Shown here: piece after piece, positions 35,909-44,100 of the stretch
Position numbering within the stretch: position 1 is the stretch's first letter
How the letters are laid out: every line of letters starts with the position of its first letter
NCBI GenBank assembly: GCA_024655865.1
Contig: JANLFM010000004.1
Location: forward strand, 1-64,000
DNA length: 64,000 bases
Source: Caldisericota bacterium
GTDB lineage: Bacteria > Caldisericota > JANLFM01
Direction: 5' to 3'
The notes under the pieces: generated by a model
Database searches by the model: none
What the model was told of the DNA's origin: nothing
The model's input: only the letters and a program-made list of their open reading frames with translations
Position numbers and translations under genes: made by a program

Positions 35909-37249
35909 TTATCTTGCTCCCTTTCTGCCCAGCATTAATTTAAAGGTCAAAAAGAGCAGGCGCAAGTTAAGCAAAAACGATTGGTTGCGAATGTAGGCCA
36001 GATCATATCTCAGCTTGTTTGCCGGGCTGGTCTCGTAAGTGCCGTAGATCTGGGCCATCCCGGTCATTCCGGGCTTCACCAGAAAGCGCAGGGAGTAACC
36101 GGGGACTTCCTTTTCAAATTGTTCCACGAAGACCGGGCGCTCCGGCCTGGGACCCACCAGGCTCATCTCTCCCTTTAAGACGTTCAAGAACTGGGGAAAC
36201 TCGTCTACGCGCAGGAGCCTGAGGAAGCGGCCGAAGGGGGTAATCCTGGGATCCTTCTCCTGAGCGAAGACCGGTCCAGTCTCCTTTTCTGCATCCGGCT
36301 TCATGGTGCGAAACTTGATCAAATTGAAAACCTTTCCTCCCAGCCCCACCCTTTCTTGCTTGAAAAAAATGGGACCGGGGGAAGTGAGCTTAATCCCCAA
36401 AGCTGCAAAAAGAAGGAGCGGAGAAAGGACAATTAAAAGGAGGAGAGCACCGAAAATATCCAGGGCGCGGATCAGGAAGCGATCCGTGGAGGAAACATCC
36501 CGCCAGAGTTCTACTATGGGGACGTTCCCTAAGCGGGAGAAGTTTGAGCTTCCCGTGAGCATTTCATAAAGGGAAGGCACCATAGAGATTTTGACCCCTT
36601 TTCTTCTGGCCTCAATTAAAAGGTCGAGAATCCGGGGCGCGATCTCCGGGGAGGAGAGGATTAAAATCTCCTCCGCTTTTGCTTCCTTTAAAAGTTGATC
36701 GCAGGGACCGGGAGGGAAGGCCTTAAGTCCTGGGACCTCCTCCTGATTCTCACTGATCCAGCCCACAACCTTCACGGAGTCCGTTTTTCCTTCCTCAAGG
36801 AAGCTCTGCACCTCATCCCTTTTTCCTAATAAGAGTGCCTTGGGTGGAGCCAGGGTGCGCTGGAGCAGATGGGAATCGAGCACGCGGAAGAGAGCAGTTA
36901 AAAACCAGAGGAACAAATAAGCGGAAATCAGGGTCAAACGGGGAAAGGCAAATTCCCTCAGGAGGAAAAGCATCCCTAAGTGCACGACCACAAATACCCC
37001 CACGGCCGGCGCCAGCACTAAGAGATGGTCGAAGAAGCCAAAGTCCTTCTCCATCTCGTAAACTCCAAAGATTGCCAGGATCAGGATGTAGGTCAGGGTG
37101 AAAAGGGGAAAGTATCGCAAATAAGGAAGGAAATTGGCGTAGGGGATCTCCAGGCCGAAGCGCACTACATAGGCCAGGAGGAAGGAGGCGTTGAGAATTA
37201 TCGCATCCCCCAGAATCAGAAAAAAAAGGCGGTTCTTGCTCCAGCTCAC
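35909..37249 (-). CDS. Undecaprenyl-phosphate sugar-phosphate transferase (WcaJ/CpsE type)
   Basis: 446 residues. Four or five N-terminal membrane helices and a cytoplasmic CoA-binding-like domain precede the bacterial sugar transferase domain (about 250-446): FFKQERVGLGGKVFNLIKFRTM, LLRVDEFPQFLNVLKGEMS and VGPRPERP with the DE and RP motifs, and KPGMTGMAQI. It transfers hexose-1-phosphate to undecaprenyl phosphate and so starts the polysaccharide repeat. It begins with a GTG at 37249 and ends 15 bp before the Wzy_C-type gene. Confidence 0.92.
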   Translation of the reverse strand: MSWSKNRLFFLILGDAIILNASFLLAYVVRFGLEIPYANFLPYLRYFPLFTLTYILILAIFGVYEMEKDFGFFDHLLVLAPAVGVFVVVHLGMLFLLREFAFPRLTLISAYLFLWFLTALFRVLDSHLLQRTLAPPKALLLGKRDEVQSFLEEGKTDSVKVVGWISENQEEVPGLKAFPPGPCDQLLKEAKAEEILILSSPEIAPRILDLLIEARRKGVKISMVPSLYEMLTGSSNFSRLGNVPIVELWRDVSSTDRFLIRALDIFGALLLLIVLSPLLLFAALGIKLTSPGPIFFKQERVGLGGKVFNLIKFRTMKPDAEKETGPVFAQEKDPRITPFGRFLRLLRVDEFPQFLNVLKGEMSLVGPRPERPVFVEQFEKEVPGYSLRFLVKPGMTGMAQIYGTYETSPANKLRYDLAYIRNQSFLLNLRLLFLTFKLMLGRKGAR

Positions 37250-37302
37250 CTCAGCGCAACATCCTTTCGGACTATTCTCCTAAAGCTTAAAATTGAACTT
37301 CT

Positions 37303-39807
37303 TTATTTTACACCGATCCAGGAGCTGATTTCTTTTAAGTAAAGTTCCACGAGCCTCCTTGCCACTTCCTCCGTATCCGCTTCCGCATTTATATGAAGCA
37401 GGGGGCGGTCCTTATCGGGCAGGACCAGCACCCAGGAGTTATCGAAGTAGATCTTCACGCCGTCCAGGGCCACGATCTTGTTCCTGGCGTTCTCCTCTAA
37501 AAGTCTCCGAATTACGGTTCCCTTCATCTCCCAGGGGCAGGCCAGGTGTTCCCGCACCATGGCTCTGGGCTTAATCAACGAGGAGACCTCCCTCAGGATG
37601 GCCTTCTCCAGGGAAAGGAGCTCCAGAATTTTAGCCAGGGCAAACATTCCGTCCGTGAAGGGCTGGAACTCCGGGAAGATGTACCCGTTTTTCACCTCTC
37701 CCACAAAAACGGCCTCTTTCTTCTTAGCCTCTAACATCATGGCGCTGCTTGAGGTCTTGGTGTAGATTACCCTTCCTTCAAATGACCTGGCGATCTCTTC
37801 CAGGGTAGAGGAAGCGGTAACCGGAACGGCGATTGTTTTCCCCGGTTGAGCCTTGAGCACAAGATAGGCGATGCAGGCCAGGCTCTCATCGCCGGAAAGT
37901 ATCCTACCCCGATCGTCCACCAGAAAGAGCTTCTCTGCTCCGGCATCCAGCATGAAGCCGGCGTTGCATTTTAAGGAAACGACAATCTCGGCCAGGGTTT
38001 TTAGGGCTTCCTCGTACTCTTCCTCCGACTTGGTAATCTTCCTTTCGTCCAGATAGGCGTTGAGGGCCACTACCTCCACCCCCATCTTTCCAAAGAGCAT
38101 GGGGAGGACAGTGGAAGCAGTGCCGAAACCATAATCCACCACGACCTTAAACCGCGCATCCCTCAAAGCATCAAGGTTTAGGGCGTGAAGGAATGATTCC
38201 TGATAGTACTCCAGGATCCTCGAGGGGAAGGAAATTGTCCCCACTTCTTCGGGGCTCACCCTCAGGAACTCCTCCCGGAAGTAAGAGTTTTCAATAGCTT
38301 TTTCCCTCACCGGAGGCAGGTCCAGACCAGTCTCGTCGAAAAACTTGATATCTATTACCTGGGGGTTAAAGGGAGATTTGCGCACGTGAACCCCTCCCGC
38401 TGCCTCCAGGCTGACGATAGCCTGTCTGGCAACAGGAATGGCCACCTGTCCCAAATCGTAGACGTTAATGCCCGTTGAAAGGAGGCCGGCCATCAGCGAG
38501 CGGTGAATCAAGCGAGATGCCCTGTGCCCATCGTAAGAGGATATGACCGCCTGACCCTTTTTCAAGAGGGTGCCGTAAGCTGCCCCCACTTTAGCCGCGA
38601 ACTCCGGGGTGATTTCCTGGTTGGCCAGGCCGGTGATGCCGTAATTGCCAAAGAGGTTCCTCGTCCAGCGATCCCCCCAGATCAGGCTTCCGGTGAGGTA
38701 AGCACCTCCCTCCACGTGTTTGTAGGGCCAAACCCTCACACCACTCGATACGGTGGCTTTGTTTCCGATCAAGCAACCGTCGGCGATTACGCTTCCTTCC
38801 TGGATGGAAGCTATGGACCCGACCTTCACCCCGTATCCCAAAATCGCCTTCTTGATGCGCGCATCTTTGCCGATCTCGCAATTGCTCCAGATAACGGAAT
38901 CAGTAATCTGTGCACCTTCCCAGATCACCGTTCGGGGTCCGATCACGGAATCATGGAGGTAAGCGCCCTCCCCCACCTGCGAGCCTTCCCCTAAAATCAC
39001 CGTTCCCCTGAGCCTTGCCCGGGGATGGATTTTCACTCCTTCTCCCACCCAAACGTCCATTCCCACACGGTTTATCCTGGTTCCTTCCACCTTCAAATTC
39101 ACTTCCCCGTGGAGGACGTCCATGTGCGCCAGGCGGTAGTCTTCGAGGTTGCCGATATCCCTCCAGTATCCTGGTGCAATCAATCCATGAAGGGAGAATC
39201 CCTCTTTGAGAAGAATGGGAAAGAGGTCTTTGGAAAAGTCAAAGGGATAATCAGGGGGGATTTTCTCTAAGACTTCTGGTTCCAGAACGTATATTCCAGT
39301 ATTTACCGTGTCTGAGAAGACCTCTCCCCATGTGGGTTTTTCTAAGAAAGAGAGAACCCTGCCGTCCTCTCCGGTGATCACGATGCCGTAAGCCCGGGGG
39401 TCTTTGACCCTGGTCAGGAGAATGGTAGCGGAGGATTTCTTCTCTTTATGGAAACGGAGGGCGGCTTCAAGGTCGAAATCCGTGAGCACGTCCGCGGAAA
39501 TTACAAGGAAAGTGTCCTCCAGGTAGGGCTGAGCTTTCTTTACGCTGCCTGCGGTGCCAAAATCCGCCTCAGGTTTAATGTAATCAATCCTCAGGCCCCA
39601 TCTTTTCCCATCCTGGAAATAGTTCTGGATGGCTTCCGGTTGGAAGTAGAGGAGCACAATCAACTCCTTGAAACCGTGGTTTTTCAAAAGCTCCACCACG
39701 TGTTCCATGATGGGGCGATTAATTACCGGGACCATGGGTTTGGGGATGTTCATAGTTAAAGGACGGAGGCGCGTGCCGAAACCTCCCGCCATAATCACTG
39801 CTTTCAT
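37303..39807 (-). CDS. Mannose-1-phosphate guanylyltransferase fused to a degenerate phosphomannomutase
   Basis: 834 residues from ATG 39807 (GGGGGT upstream). Residues 1-235 are a nucleotidyltransferase (IMAGGFGTRLRPLT, EKPTWGEVF, GYWRDIGN). Residues 240-370 form a left-handed beta-helix of hexapeptide-like repeats. Residues 380-834 have the three-domain phosphohexomutase order, but the phosphoserine loop TASHNP is replaced (GGVHVRKSPFNPQ) and the metal loop DGDxDR is replaced by DAGAEKLF. I therefore expect GDP-mannose or GDP-sugar synthesis from the N-terminus and a non-catalytic or regulatory C-terminus. Similar degenerate fusions exist in cyanobacteria and other phyla. A complete mutase is encoded at 48.2 kb. 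Confidence 0.88.
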   Translation of the reverse strand: MKAVIMAGGFGTRLRPLTMNIPKPMVPVINRPIMEHVVELLKNHGFKELIVLLYFQPEAIQNYFQDGKRWGLRIDYIKPEADFGTAGSVKKAQPYLEDTFLVISADVLTDFDLEAALRFHKEKKSSATILLTRVKDPRAYGIVITGEDGRVLSFLEKPTWGEVFSDTVNTGIYVLEPEVLEKIPPDYPFDFSKDLFPILLKEGFSLHGLIAPGYWRDIGNLEDYRLAHMDVLHGEVNLKVEGTRINRVGMDVWVGEGVKIHPRARLRGTVILGEGSQVGEGAYLHDSVIGPRTVIWEGAQITDSVIWSNCEIGKDARIKKAILGYGVKVGSIASIQEGSVIADGCLIGNKATVSSGVRVWPYKHVEGGAYLTGSLIWGDRWTRNLFGNYGITGLANQEITPEFAAKVGAAYGTLLKKGQAVISSYDGHRASRLIHRSLMAGLLSTGINVYDLGQVAIPVARQAIVSLEAAGGVHVRKSPFNPQVIDIKFFDETGLDLPPVREKAIENSYFREEFLRVSPEEVGTISFPSRILEYYQESFLHALNLDALRDARFKVVVDYGFGTASTVLPMLFGKMGVEVVALNAYLDERKITKSEEEYEEALKTLAEIVVSLKCNAGFMLDAGAEKLFLVDDRGRILSGDESLACIAYLVLKAQPGKTIAVPVTASSTLEEIARSFEGRVIYTKTSSSAMMLEAKKKEAVFVGEVKNGYIFPEFQPFTDGMFALAKILELLSLEKAILREVSSLIKPRAMVREHLACPWEMKGTVIRRLLEENARNKIVALDGVKIYFDNSWVLVLPDKDRPLLHINAEADTEEVARRLVELYLKEISSWIGVK

Positions 39808-39855
39808 GTGCGCACCCCCTTTCTTTCGCTCATGCCATCTCACTTATTTTACTCA

Positions 39856-39960
39856 AAAATGGGGACTGTCCCTATATTTTTTATGCGGGATGGGGAGCCG
39901 CTTTCCGGCCTCATTTTTCCAATTTTTGCGAATAAAAAATGGGGACAGTCCCTATTTTTC
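39856..39960. repeat. Pair of GGGGACWGTCCC repeats, direct orientation
   Basis: GGGGACTGTCCC (39861-39872) and GGGGACAGTCCC (39941-39952), each preceded by AAAAAT and followed by TATxTTT. They lie between the GMP-pyrophosphorylase fusion start and the plsY stop; the plsY TGA abuts the second copy. Second repeat family of the window. Confidence 0.7.
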
Positions 39961-40576
39961 AAATCGGCTTCGCCGTAAAGAGGTCCTCCACCTCCCGCCG
40001 GTCGTCCCCGGTCTTCGCCTTCAGCTCCCGAGCCTCCTTCAGGTACTTGGGAGCCATCACCAAAAGCATCAGCAAACCAAAGAGGAGGGTAATCCACTGG
40101 GGATTGGCAAAATACAAAAAGGCGGAGGCGCCAGCAACCCCTCCCAAAATCCCCAGGGCCATACGGCGCACAAAAATGAGCAGGGAAAGGCAAACGGCTG
40201 CGAATACAAGAAGAGCAAACCAGTTCAACCCCAAAAGTCCGCCCACCCAGGCCGCCACCCCTTTTCCTCCCTTAAAGTGCAAAAAGGGAGACCAGTTGTG
40301 ACCGGCGACGCAGGAAACAGTGCAAAGGTAAGGGGCCCAGGAAGAGTCCCCCAGATGAATTCCCATAAGGCAAGCGCCCAACCCCTTTCCACCGTCTAAA
40401 AGCGCTCCTAAAATACCGGCTCCTCTGTTGACGTTGAACATCAAATTCCAGGCACCGGGGTTTCTGTCCCCTGTCTGAAGCAAGTCCTTTCCCTTTAGCC
40501 GTCCCAGAATATAGGAAAAGGGAATTCCACCCAATATGTACGAAATAAAAATCAGGCCCAAATCCTTGTAAGGCAT
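39959..40576 (-). CDS. plsY: Acyl-phosphate:glycerol-3-phosphate acyltransferase
   Basis: 205 residues from ATG 40576 (AAAGGAGGG upstream; an earlier in-frame start lacks a site). Five to six membrane helices and the three PlsY motifs: GGIPFSYILGRLKGKDL, GDRNPGAWNLMFNVNRGAG (usual form GSGNxGATNVxR) and GHNWSPFLHFKGGKGVA. It acylates glycerol-3-phosphate at sn-1 from acyl-phosphate, the first step of phospholipid synthesis. The central motif is changed from the common NxGATN to NPGAWN, a variant I know from some paralogues, so this may not be the main PlsY. It ends at a repeat. Confidence 0.85.
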   Translation of the reverse strand: MPYKDLGLIFISYILGGIPFSYILGRLKGKDLLQTGDRNPGAWNLMFNVNRGAGILGALLDGGKGLGACLMGIHLGDSSWAPYLCTVSCVAGHNWSPFLHFKGGKGVAAWVGGLLGLNWFALLVFAAVCLSLLIFVRRMALGILGGVAGASAFLYFANPQWITLLFGLLMLLVMAPKYLKEARELKAKTGDDRREVEDLFTAKPI

Positions 40577-40631
40577 TTTTCCCTCCTTTCTCAATACACC
40601 CTTCAATCAAGCTTTCTCGGTACACCTTCAA

Positions 40632-41852
40632 TCAAGAGTAGTGGAGAGGGACCCTGCTCTCCTCCTCTTCCTCAGAATCCAGCCAGGGTTCCTCGCTGGC
40701 TTTTGTCCTGTACTTCCTGCCCTTCCATATTACCCCTATGCCGCTTAGGTGGAGAAAGACAGAAAAGAGGGCGATTAAGTTGATATGAATCACGGAGAGT
40801 GGATGAAGAAGGGCATCCCCACGTGATTGGAAGCGGAAGGATTGGTAAAATCTCAGTCCGATGATCACCGCCACCTGAACCGAGATCATTAAATTTGCCG
40901 GGGCAGGATAACCTGCTCCCAGAAGCATTCTGAGCAAATAGAAGAATGGGGTGAGGAACAGGGCGTCGAAGATGGCCATCACCAGAATAAGGGGTAGGAG
41001 GCGAAATTGAAAGACAGCAAACAGGAATTTGGAGAAGCCCAGCCAGACCTCCTTCAAGCTCCGGTACATTCTGCAGAAAACCAGGGAATTCCCGTCCAGG
41101 AAAAGGGGGGCCAGGCCAAATTCCTTTATCCTCCGGGCGAGCATTATGTCCTCCACTACTTCCCCTTTTACCGAGGCATGGCCTCCGATTGCGCGGTAAG
41201 CCGTCCTCCTGAATATCATAAACTGCCCCACAGCCATGGAGATCAGAGGGTTAGGGCTGTTGCGGATTAAATTAAAGGGAAGAAAGCACATGGGGGCGAA
41301 GTGCATGAAGGGGACGATCATCCTCTCCCAGATGGTGCCGGTAACCTCTGTAGGAAAGAGGCTTAAAAAATCGCTTCCGGTCTCTTGAAGAGCGGCAAGG
41401 CCAGCCCTGACGGCACCAGGGGAGAGCCAGGTATCGGCATCCATAAAAAGCAGAATTTCTCCTTCGGCCTCCTGGGCAAGCTGATGGCAGGCGTAGTTTT
41501 TCCCCACCCACCCTTTAGGGAGGGCCTTGCCCTCTATGATTTTTAGCCGCTTTTCCGGATATTGCTTTTTCAGCTCTTCCAAAATCTCCCTGGTTTTGTC
41601 CGTGGATTGGTCGTCCAGAACGATGATTTCCAAATTTTCGTAGTCCTGAGAAAGGATGCTCTGGATTGAGCGGCGGATATTCCTTTCCTCGTTCCTTGCA
41701 GGAACAAGCACTGAGACCAGGGGTTTGCTTAAGAGAAGGCAATTTCCAAAATCGCGCAAGAACAAAAGGTCCTTCAGGTTCCTGCGGAAATTCCAGAGGA
41801 CCCAGAGTAAACCAGTAGTAACCAGTCCCTGATAAAGAATAAATAAAGCCAA
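40632..41852 (-). CDS. Membrane family 2 glycosyltransferase (CrtQ/CruC-like)
   Basis: 406 residues. One N-terminal helix, then the GT-A core: VSVLVPARNEERNIRRSIQS, IIVLDDQSTDKT, GKNYACHQLA, LFMDADTWLSPG (DxD), and the VVEDIMLARRIKEFG catalytic block. Three or four C-terminal helices follow. The layout resembles glucosyltransferases of carotenoid or glycolipid synthesis more than processive synthases, because QxxRW is absent. With plsY 55 bp away on the same strand, a glycolipid product is a reasonable guess. It starts with TTG 41852. Confidence 0.82.
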   Translation of the reverse strand: MALFILYQGLVTTGLLWVLWNFRRNLKDLLFLRDFGNCLLLSKPLVSVLVPARNEERNIRRSIQSILSQDYENLEIIVLDDQSTDKTREILEELKKQYPEKRLKIIEGKALPKGWVGKNYACHQLAQEAEGEILLFMDADTWLSPGAVRAGLAALQETGSDFLSLFPTEVTGTIWERMIVPFMHFAPMCFLPFNLIRNSPNPLISMAVGQFMIFRRTAYRAIGGHASVKGEVVEDIMLARRIKEFGLAPLFLDGNSLVFCRMYRSLKEVWLGFSKFLFAVFQFRLLPLILVMAIFDALFLTPFFYLLRMLLGAGYPAPANLMISVQVAVIIGLRFYQSFRFQSRGDALLHPLSVIHINLIALFSVFLHLSGIGVIWKGRKYRTKASEEPWLDSEEEEESRVPLHYS

Positions 41853-41908
41853 ACTAATCCCTTTTAATAGATCCCTTAAGCCATTCTAAGCTGAAGGAAT
41901 CTACTTTG

Positions 41909-41955
41909 TCTATAAAATATTAGACGTTTTTGTTTATGAATATTAGACATTTTGA
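41909..41955. repeat. Two direct copies of AATATTAGACRTTTT
   Basis: ATATTAGACGTTTTT and ATATTAGACATTTT about 28 bp apart, between the GH57 stop and the GT2 start. They could be an operator for the leftward GT2/plsY genes or a chance AT-rich repeat. Confidence 0.35.
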
Positions 41956-41962
41956 GCCCCCT

Positions 41963-43822
41963 TTACTTCCTCCTGGTTAAAATTTGCACCCGATTCCTTT
42001 CCTCTTTAAGGGGAAGGATGAAAAAGATTGACGTTCCCTGGTAAAACTTCTCCAGGCCAGCTCCAGAACTGGAGATGGTGAAAATCGGTTGCGCGCGGAA
42101 AAGGACTTCCTGGGAGAACTCAAAATGAAGCCCCAGGCCAGGGAAGGGTACAAAAAGGGACCTTCCTCTTTCTTCGGCCAGTTTCCAGTCCTTAAGACAG
42201 GACAGGTTGAGCTCGATCATGTAATAGGGCTTTCTCTTTTCCACCTCCAGGTTCAGGAGAAGCTCGTTCTCCCTGATGGTGAACTCCTTTAAAGGAATCC
42301 CCTCTCCTTTAAAGCTCAAGGTAAAAGGAGAGGCGGCCTCCACCTGATAGAGGAAAAAATTAGGCAGACTGCGCTCCCACTCCTCAGGGGAATCGAGGAA
42401 ATGGTCAAGGAAGTTCTCTTTAACGTAGCGGTCGAACACCGGCTCATTTTGGGTCCCGGAGGAAGAGGAGCCACTTCCAGAGTTTGCGCCCTGTCCTTTC
42501 TCTATATGATAGGTCTCAAGGTAGCGGGTCATGACATTGGTCAGGTTAGTAAAGGAGGGTCGGTCATCCCACTCTAAGACCCTGCCCCCTTTCCTGTGAA
42601 AGAAGAGATTGAAGGTCTTCCCCAGATAGACCCATTCCTCCAGGCCATCCTTATCGAAATCCAGCCTCGAGAAGTTCTCGGGGACAGGAAGCTCCGTTTC
42701 TGCCTTGAGGAACTCCCGGTACACGGCATCCCTCAAGAAGGGGAAGTACAGACCGCCGAAAACTCCGTGCCAGTAAGCGCAGTTGCACTGTCCGCGTAGG
42801 TAGTGTCGGAATGGCTTTCCCCTCTCACCCCTGAGCCTGTCACGGAGAAAAAGCATGCGCTTGTGCATTTTGTTGGACTCGGTGTACTTGGAAAGGAAAT
42901 TTTGAAAGTAACCGCTCGAGAGAAAGCGCCTGGATTTCTGATCCATTGACGCCTTTATTCTTTTGAGCTCTAACTGTGTCCTGGGAGGAAGGGACCATTC
43001 TTCCATCTCCTCGTAGGAGGAAGGGGGAATGTACACCCTACCTTTTGGGGGAAGGGAGCTTAAAACTTCAGAGGGAAAGACCGTCTCCACTTCTTTTTCA
43101 TTCGAAAGAAGGTCCAGGAAGCGCTTCAGCCAACCATCCCGGTAAAGGCGATCGCGGGTCCCAGGCCAGAGGCCGAACTTTTCCCCGTCGTCCCCATAAA
43201 CCAATACTGCATCCTGATCAGGGAAATTTTTGATATACTGGATTACCTCCTCTGGACTGCTGGCAGGGATCAGGTATCTTAAGCGTTTGGAAATGGGGAA
43301 GAGCTTCAAAGTGAATCCCTCATCCTCGGTAATAAAATACCCGCCCAGCTCTTCCTCCTTAAGCCCCAGCTTATAGAAACCGTTATCGTCGATCAAAGTA
43401 TATTCCATTCCTGCGCGGGTCAATGGTTTGATCAAGCTTGTCTCCCAGACCCTTTCTGCAAGCCAGAGTCCGTGGGATTGATAATTGAAGGTTTGTTTCA
43501 GGAACTCATTCATGAGCTCAACCTGGGCCACGATGTCCTCTTCCGGGATCATGGGCAGGATGGGCTCGTAGAAGCCCCCGCTCAAAAGCTCTAACTGTCC
43601 CCTCCCCAAGAGCTCCCGGATTAGGTCCAGGTAATGGTGCTGGTTTTTCTCGAGCAGGTATTCGTAAATCGGGCCAGAAATGTGTAGGGCTACCTTGATG
43701 GTGGGAAATTCCTTCAGGGTCTGAAGGAAGGGAAGGTAAGCCTCCTTTAAGGCCTTCTCGAAGACCTCGGTGAAGTTTCCCACCGGTTGATGGTTGTGCA
43801 CGCAAAAAACGAACTTTTTCAT
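41963..43822 (-). CDS. Glycoside hydrolase family 57, 4-alpha-glucanotransferase/amylase type
   Basis: 619 residues. CVHNHQPVGN (7-16), GFYEPILPMIP, WLAERVWE with the nucleophile Glu123, and YGDDGEKFGLWP (about 209-220) with the acid/base Asp are the GH57 motifs and match the 4-alpha-glucanotransferase branch in number and spacing. The C-terminal beta-sandwich (about 330-619) has a low-complexity GSGSSSSG spacer near 455. It would rearrange alpha-1,4-glucans in the cytoplasm. It is divergent from the glycogen synthase fusion, which suggests a glycogen function. AAAGGAGA precedes the ATG. Confidence 0.92.
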   Translation of the reverse strand: MKKFVFCVHNHQPVGNFTEVFEKALKEAYLPFLQTLKEFPTIKVALHISGPIYEYLLEKNQHHYLDLIRELLGRGQLELLSGGFYEPILPMIPEEDIVAQVELMNEFLKQTFNYQSHGLWLAERVWETSLIKPLTRAGMEYTLIDDNGFYKLGLKEEELGGYFITEDEGFTLKLFPISKRLRYLIPASSPEEVIQYIKNFPDQDAVLVYGDDGEKFGLWPGTRDRLYRDGWLKRFLDLLSNEKEVETVFPSEVLSSLPPKGRVYIPPSSYEEMEEWSLPPRTQLELKRIKASMDQKSRRFLSSGYFQNFLSKYTESNKMHKRMLFLRDRLRGERGKPFRHYLRGQCNCAYWHGVFGGLYFPFLRDAVYREFLKAETELPVPENFSRLDFDKDGLEEWVYLGKTFNLFFHRKGGRVLEWDDRPSFTNLTNVMTRYLETYHIEKGQGANSGSGSSSSGTQNEPVFDRYVKENFLDHFLDSPEEWERSLPNFFLYQVEAASPFTLSFKGEGIPLKEFTIRENELLLNLEVEKRKPYYMIELNLSCLKDWKLAEERGRSLFVPFPGLGLHFEFSQEVLFRAQPIFTISSSGAGLEKFYQGTSIFFILPLKEERNRVQILTRRK

Positions 43823-43873
43823 GGTGTCTCCTTTATGGTCTCAAACGCAGCGTGAGGACAGATGATCTAAATA

Positions 43874-44057
43874 GGGACTGTCCCCAATTATTTCGAGACT
43901 GAGAGAACTCAACAATTCCTGAGTTCCTGTCGCTCGCATTAACAGATTAACGACTTTTATGAAAATGATACAATTTTCTTCTAAAAACTAAAAATAGCGT
44001 CTCCTAAACCAGATCAGAAAAGAGATAGCGGCCCCACAAAAAATGGGGACTGTCCCC
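43874..44057. repeat. Pair of GGGGACTGTCCCC repeats between divergent glycogen genes
   Basis: GGGACTGTCCCC (43874-43885) and GGGGACTGTCCCC (44045-44057), both followed by AATTATTT and in the same orientation, about 170 bp apart. The second ends six bases before the -35 box of the GlgA-GalT gene. Confidence 0.7.
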
Positions 44058-44063
44058 AATTAT

Positions 44064-44100
44064 TTGACAGGGGGTTCCTCTTTCTCTAATATCAAAAACT
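44064..44100 (+). promoter_or_regulatory. Promoter giving a near-leaderless GlgA-GalT mRNA
   Basis: TTGACA (44064-44069), 17 bp, TAATAT (44087-44092). The GTG start at 44101 lies eight bases past the -10 box, and there is no ribosome-binding site. Confidence 0.65.

Noticed and set aside
41909-41955. The AATATTAGAC repeats as a CRISPR remnant
   Set aside because: Only two short copies, no spacer-length regularity and no cas genes.
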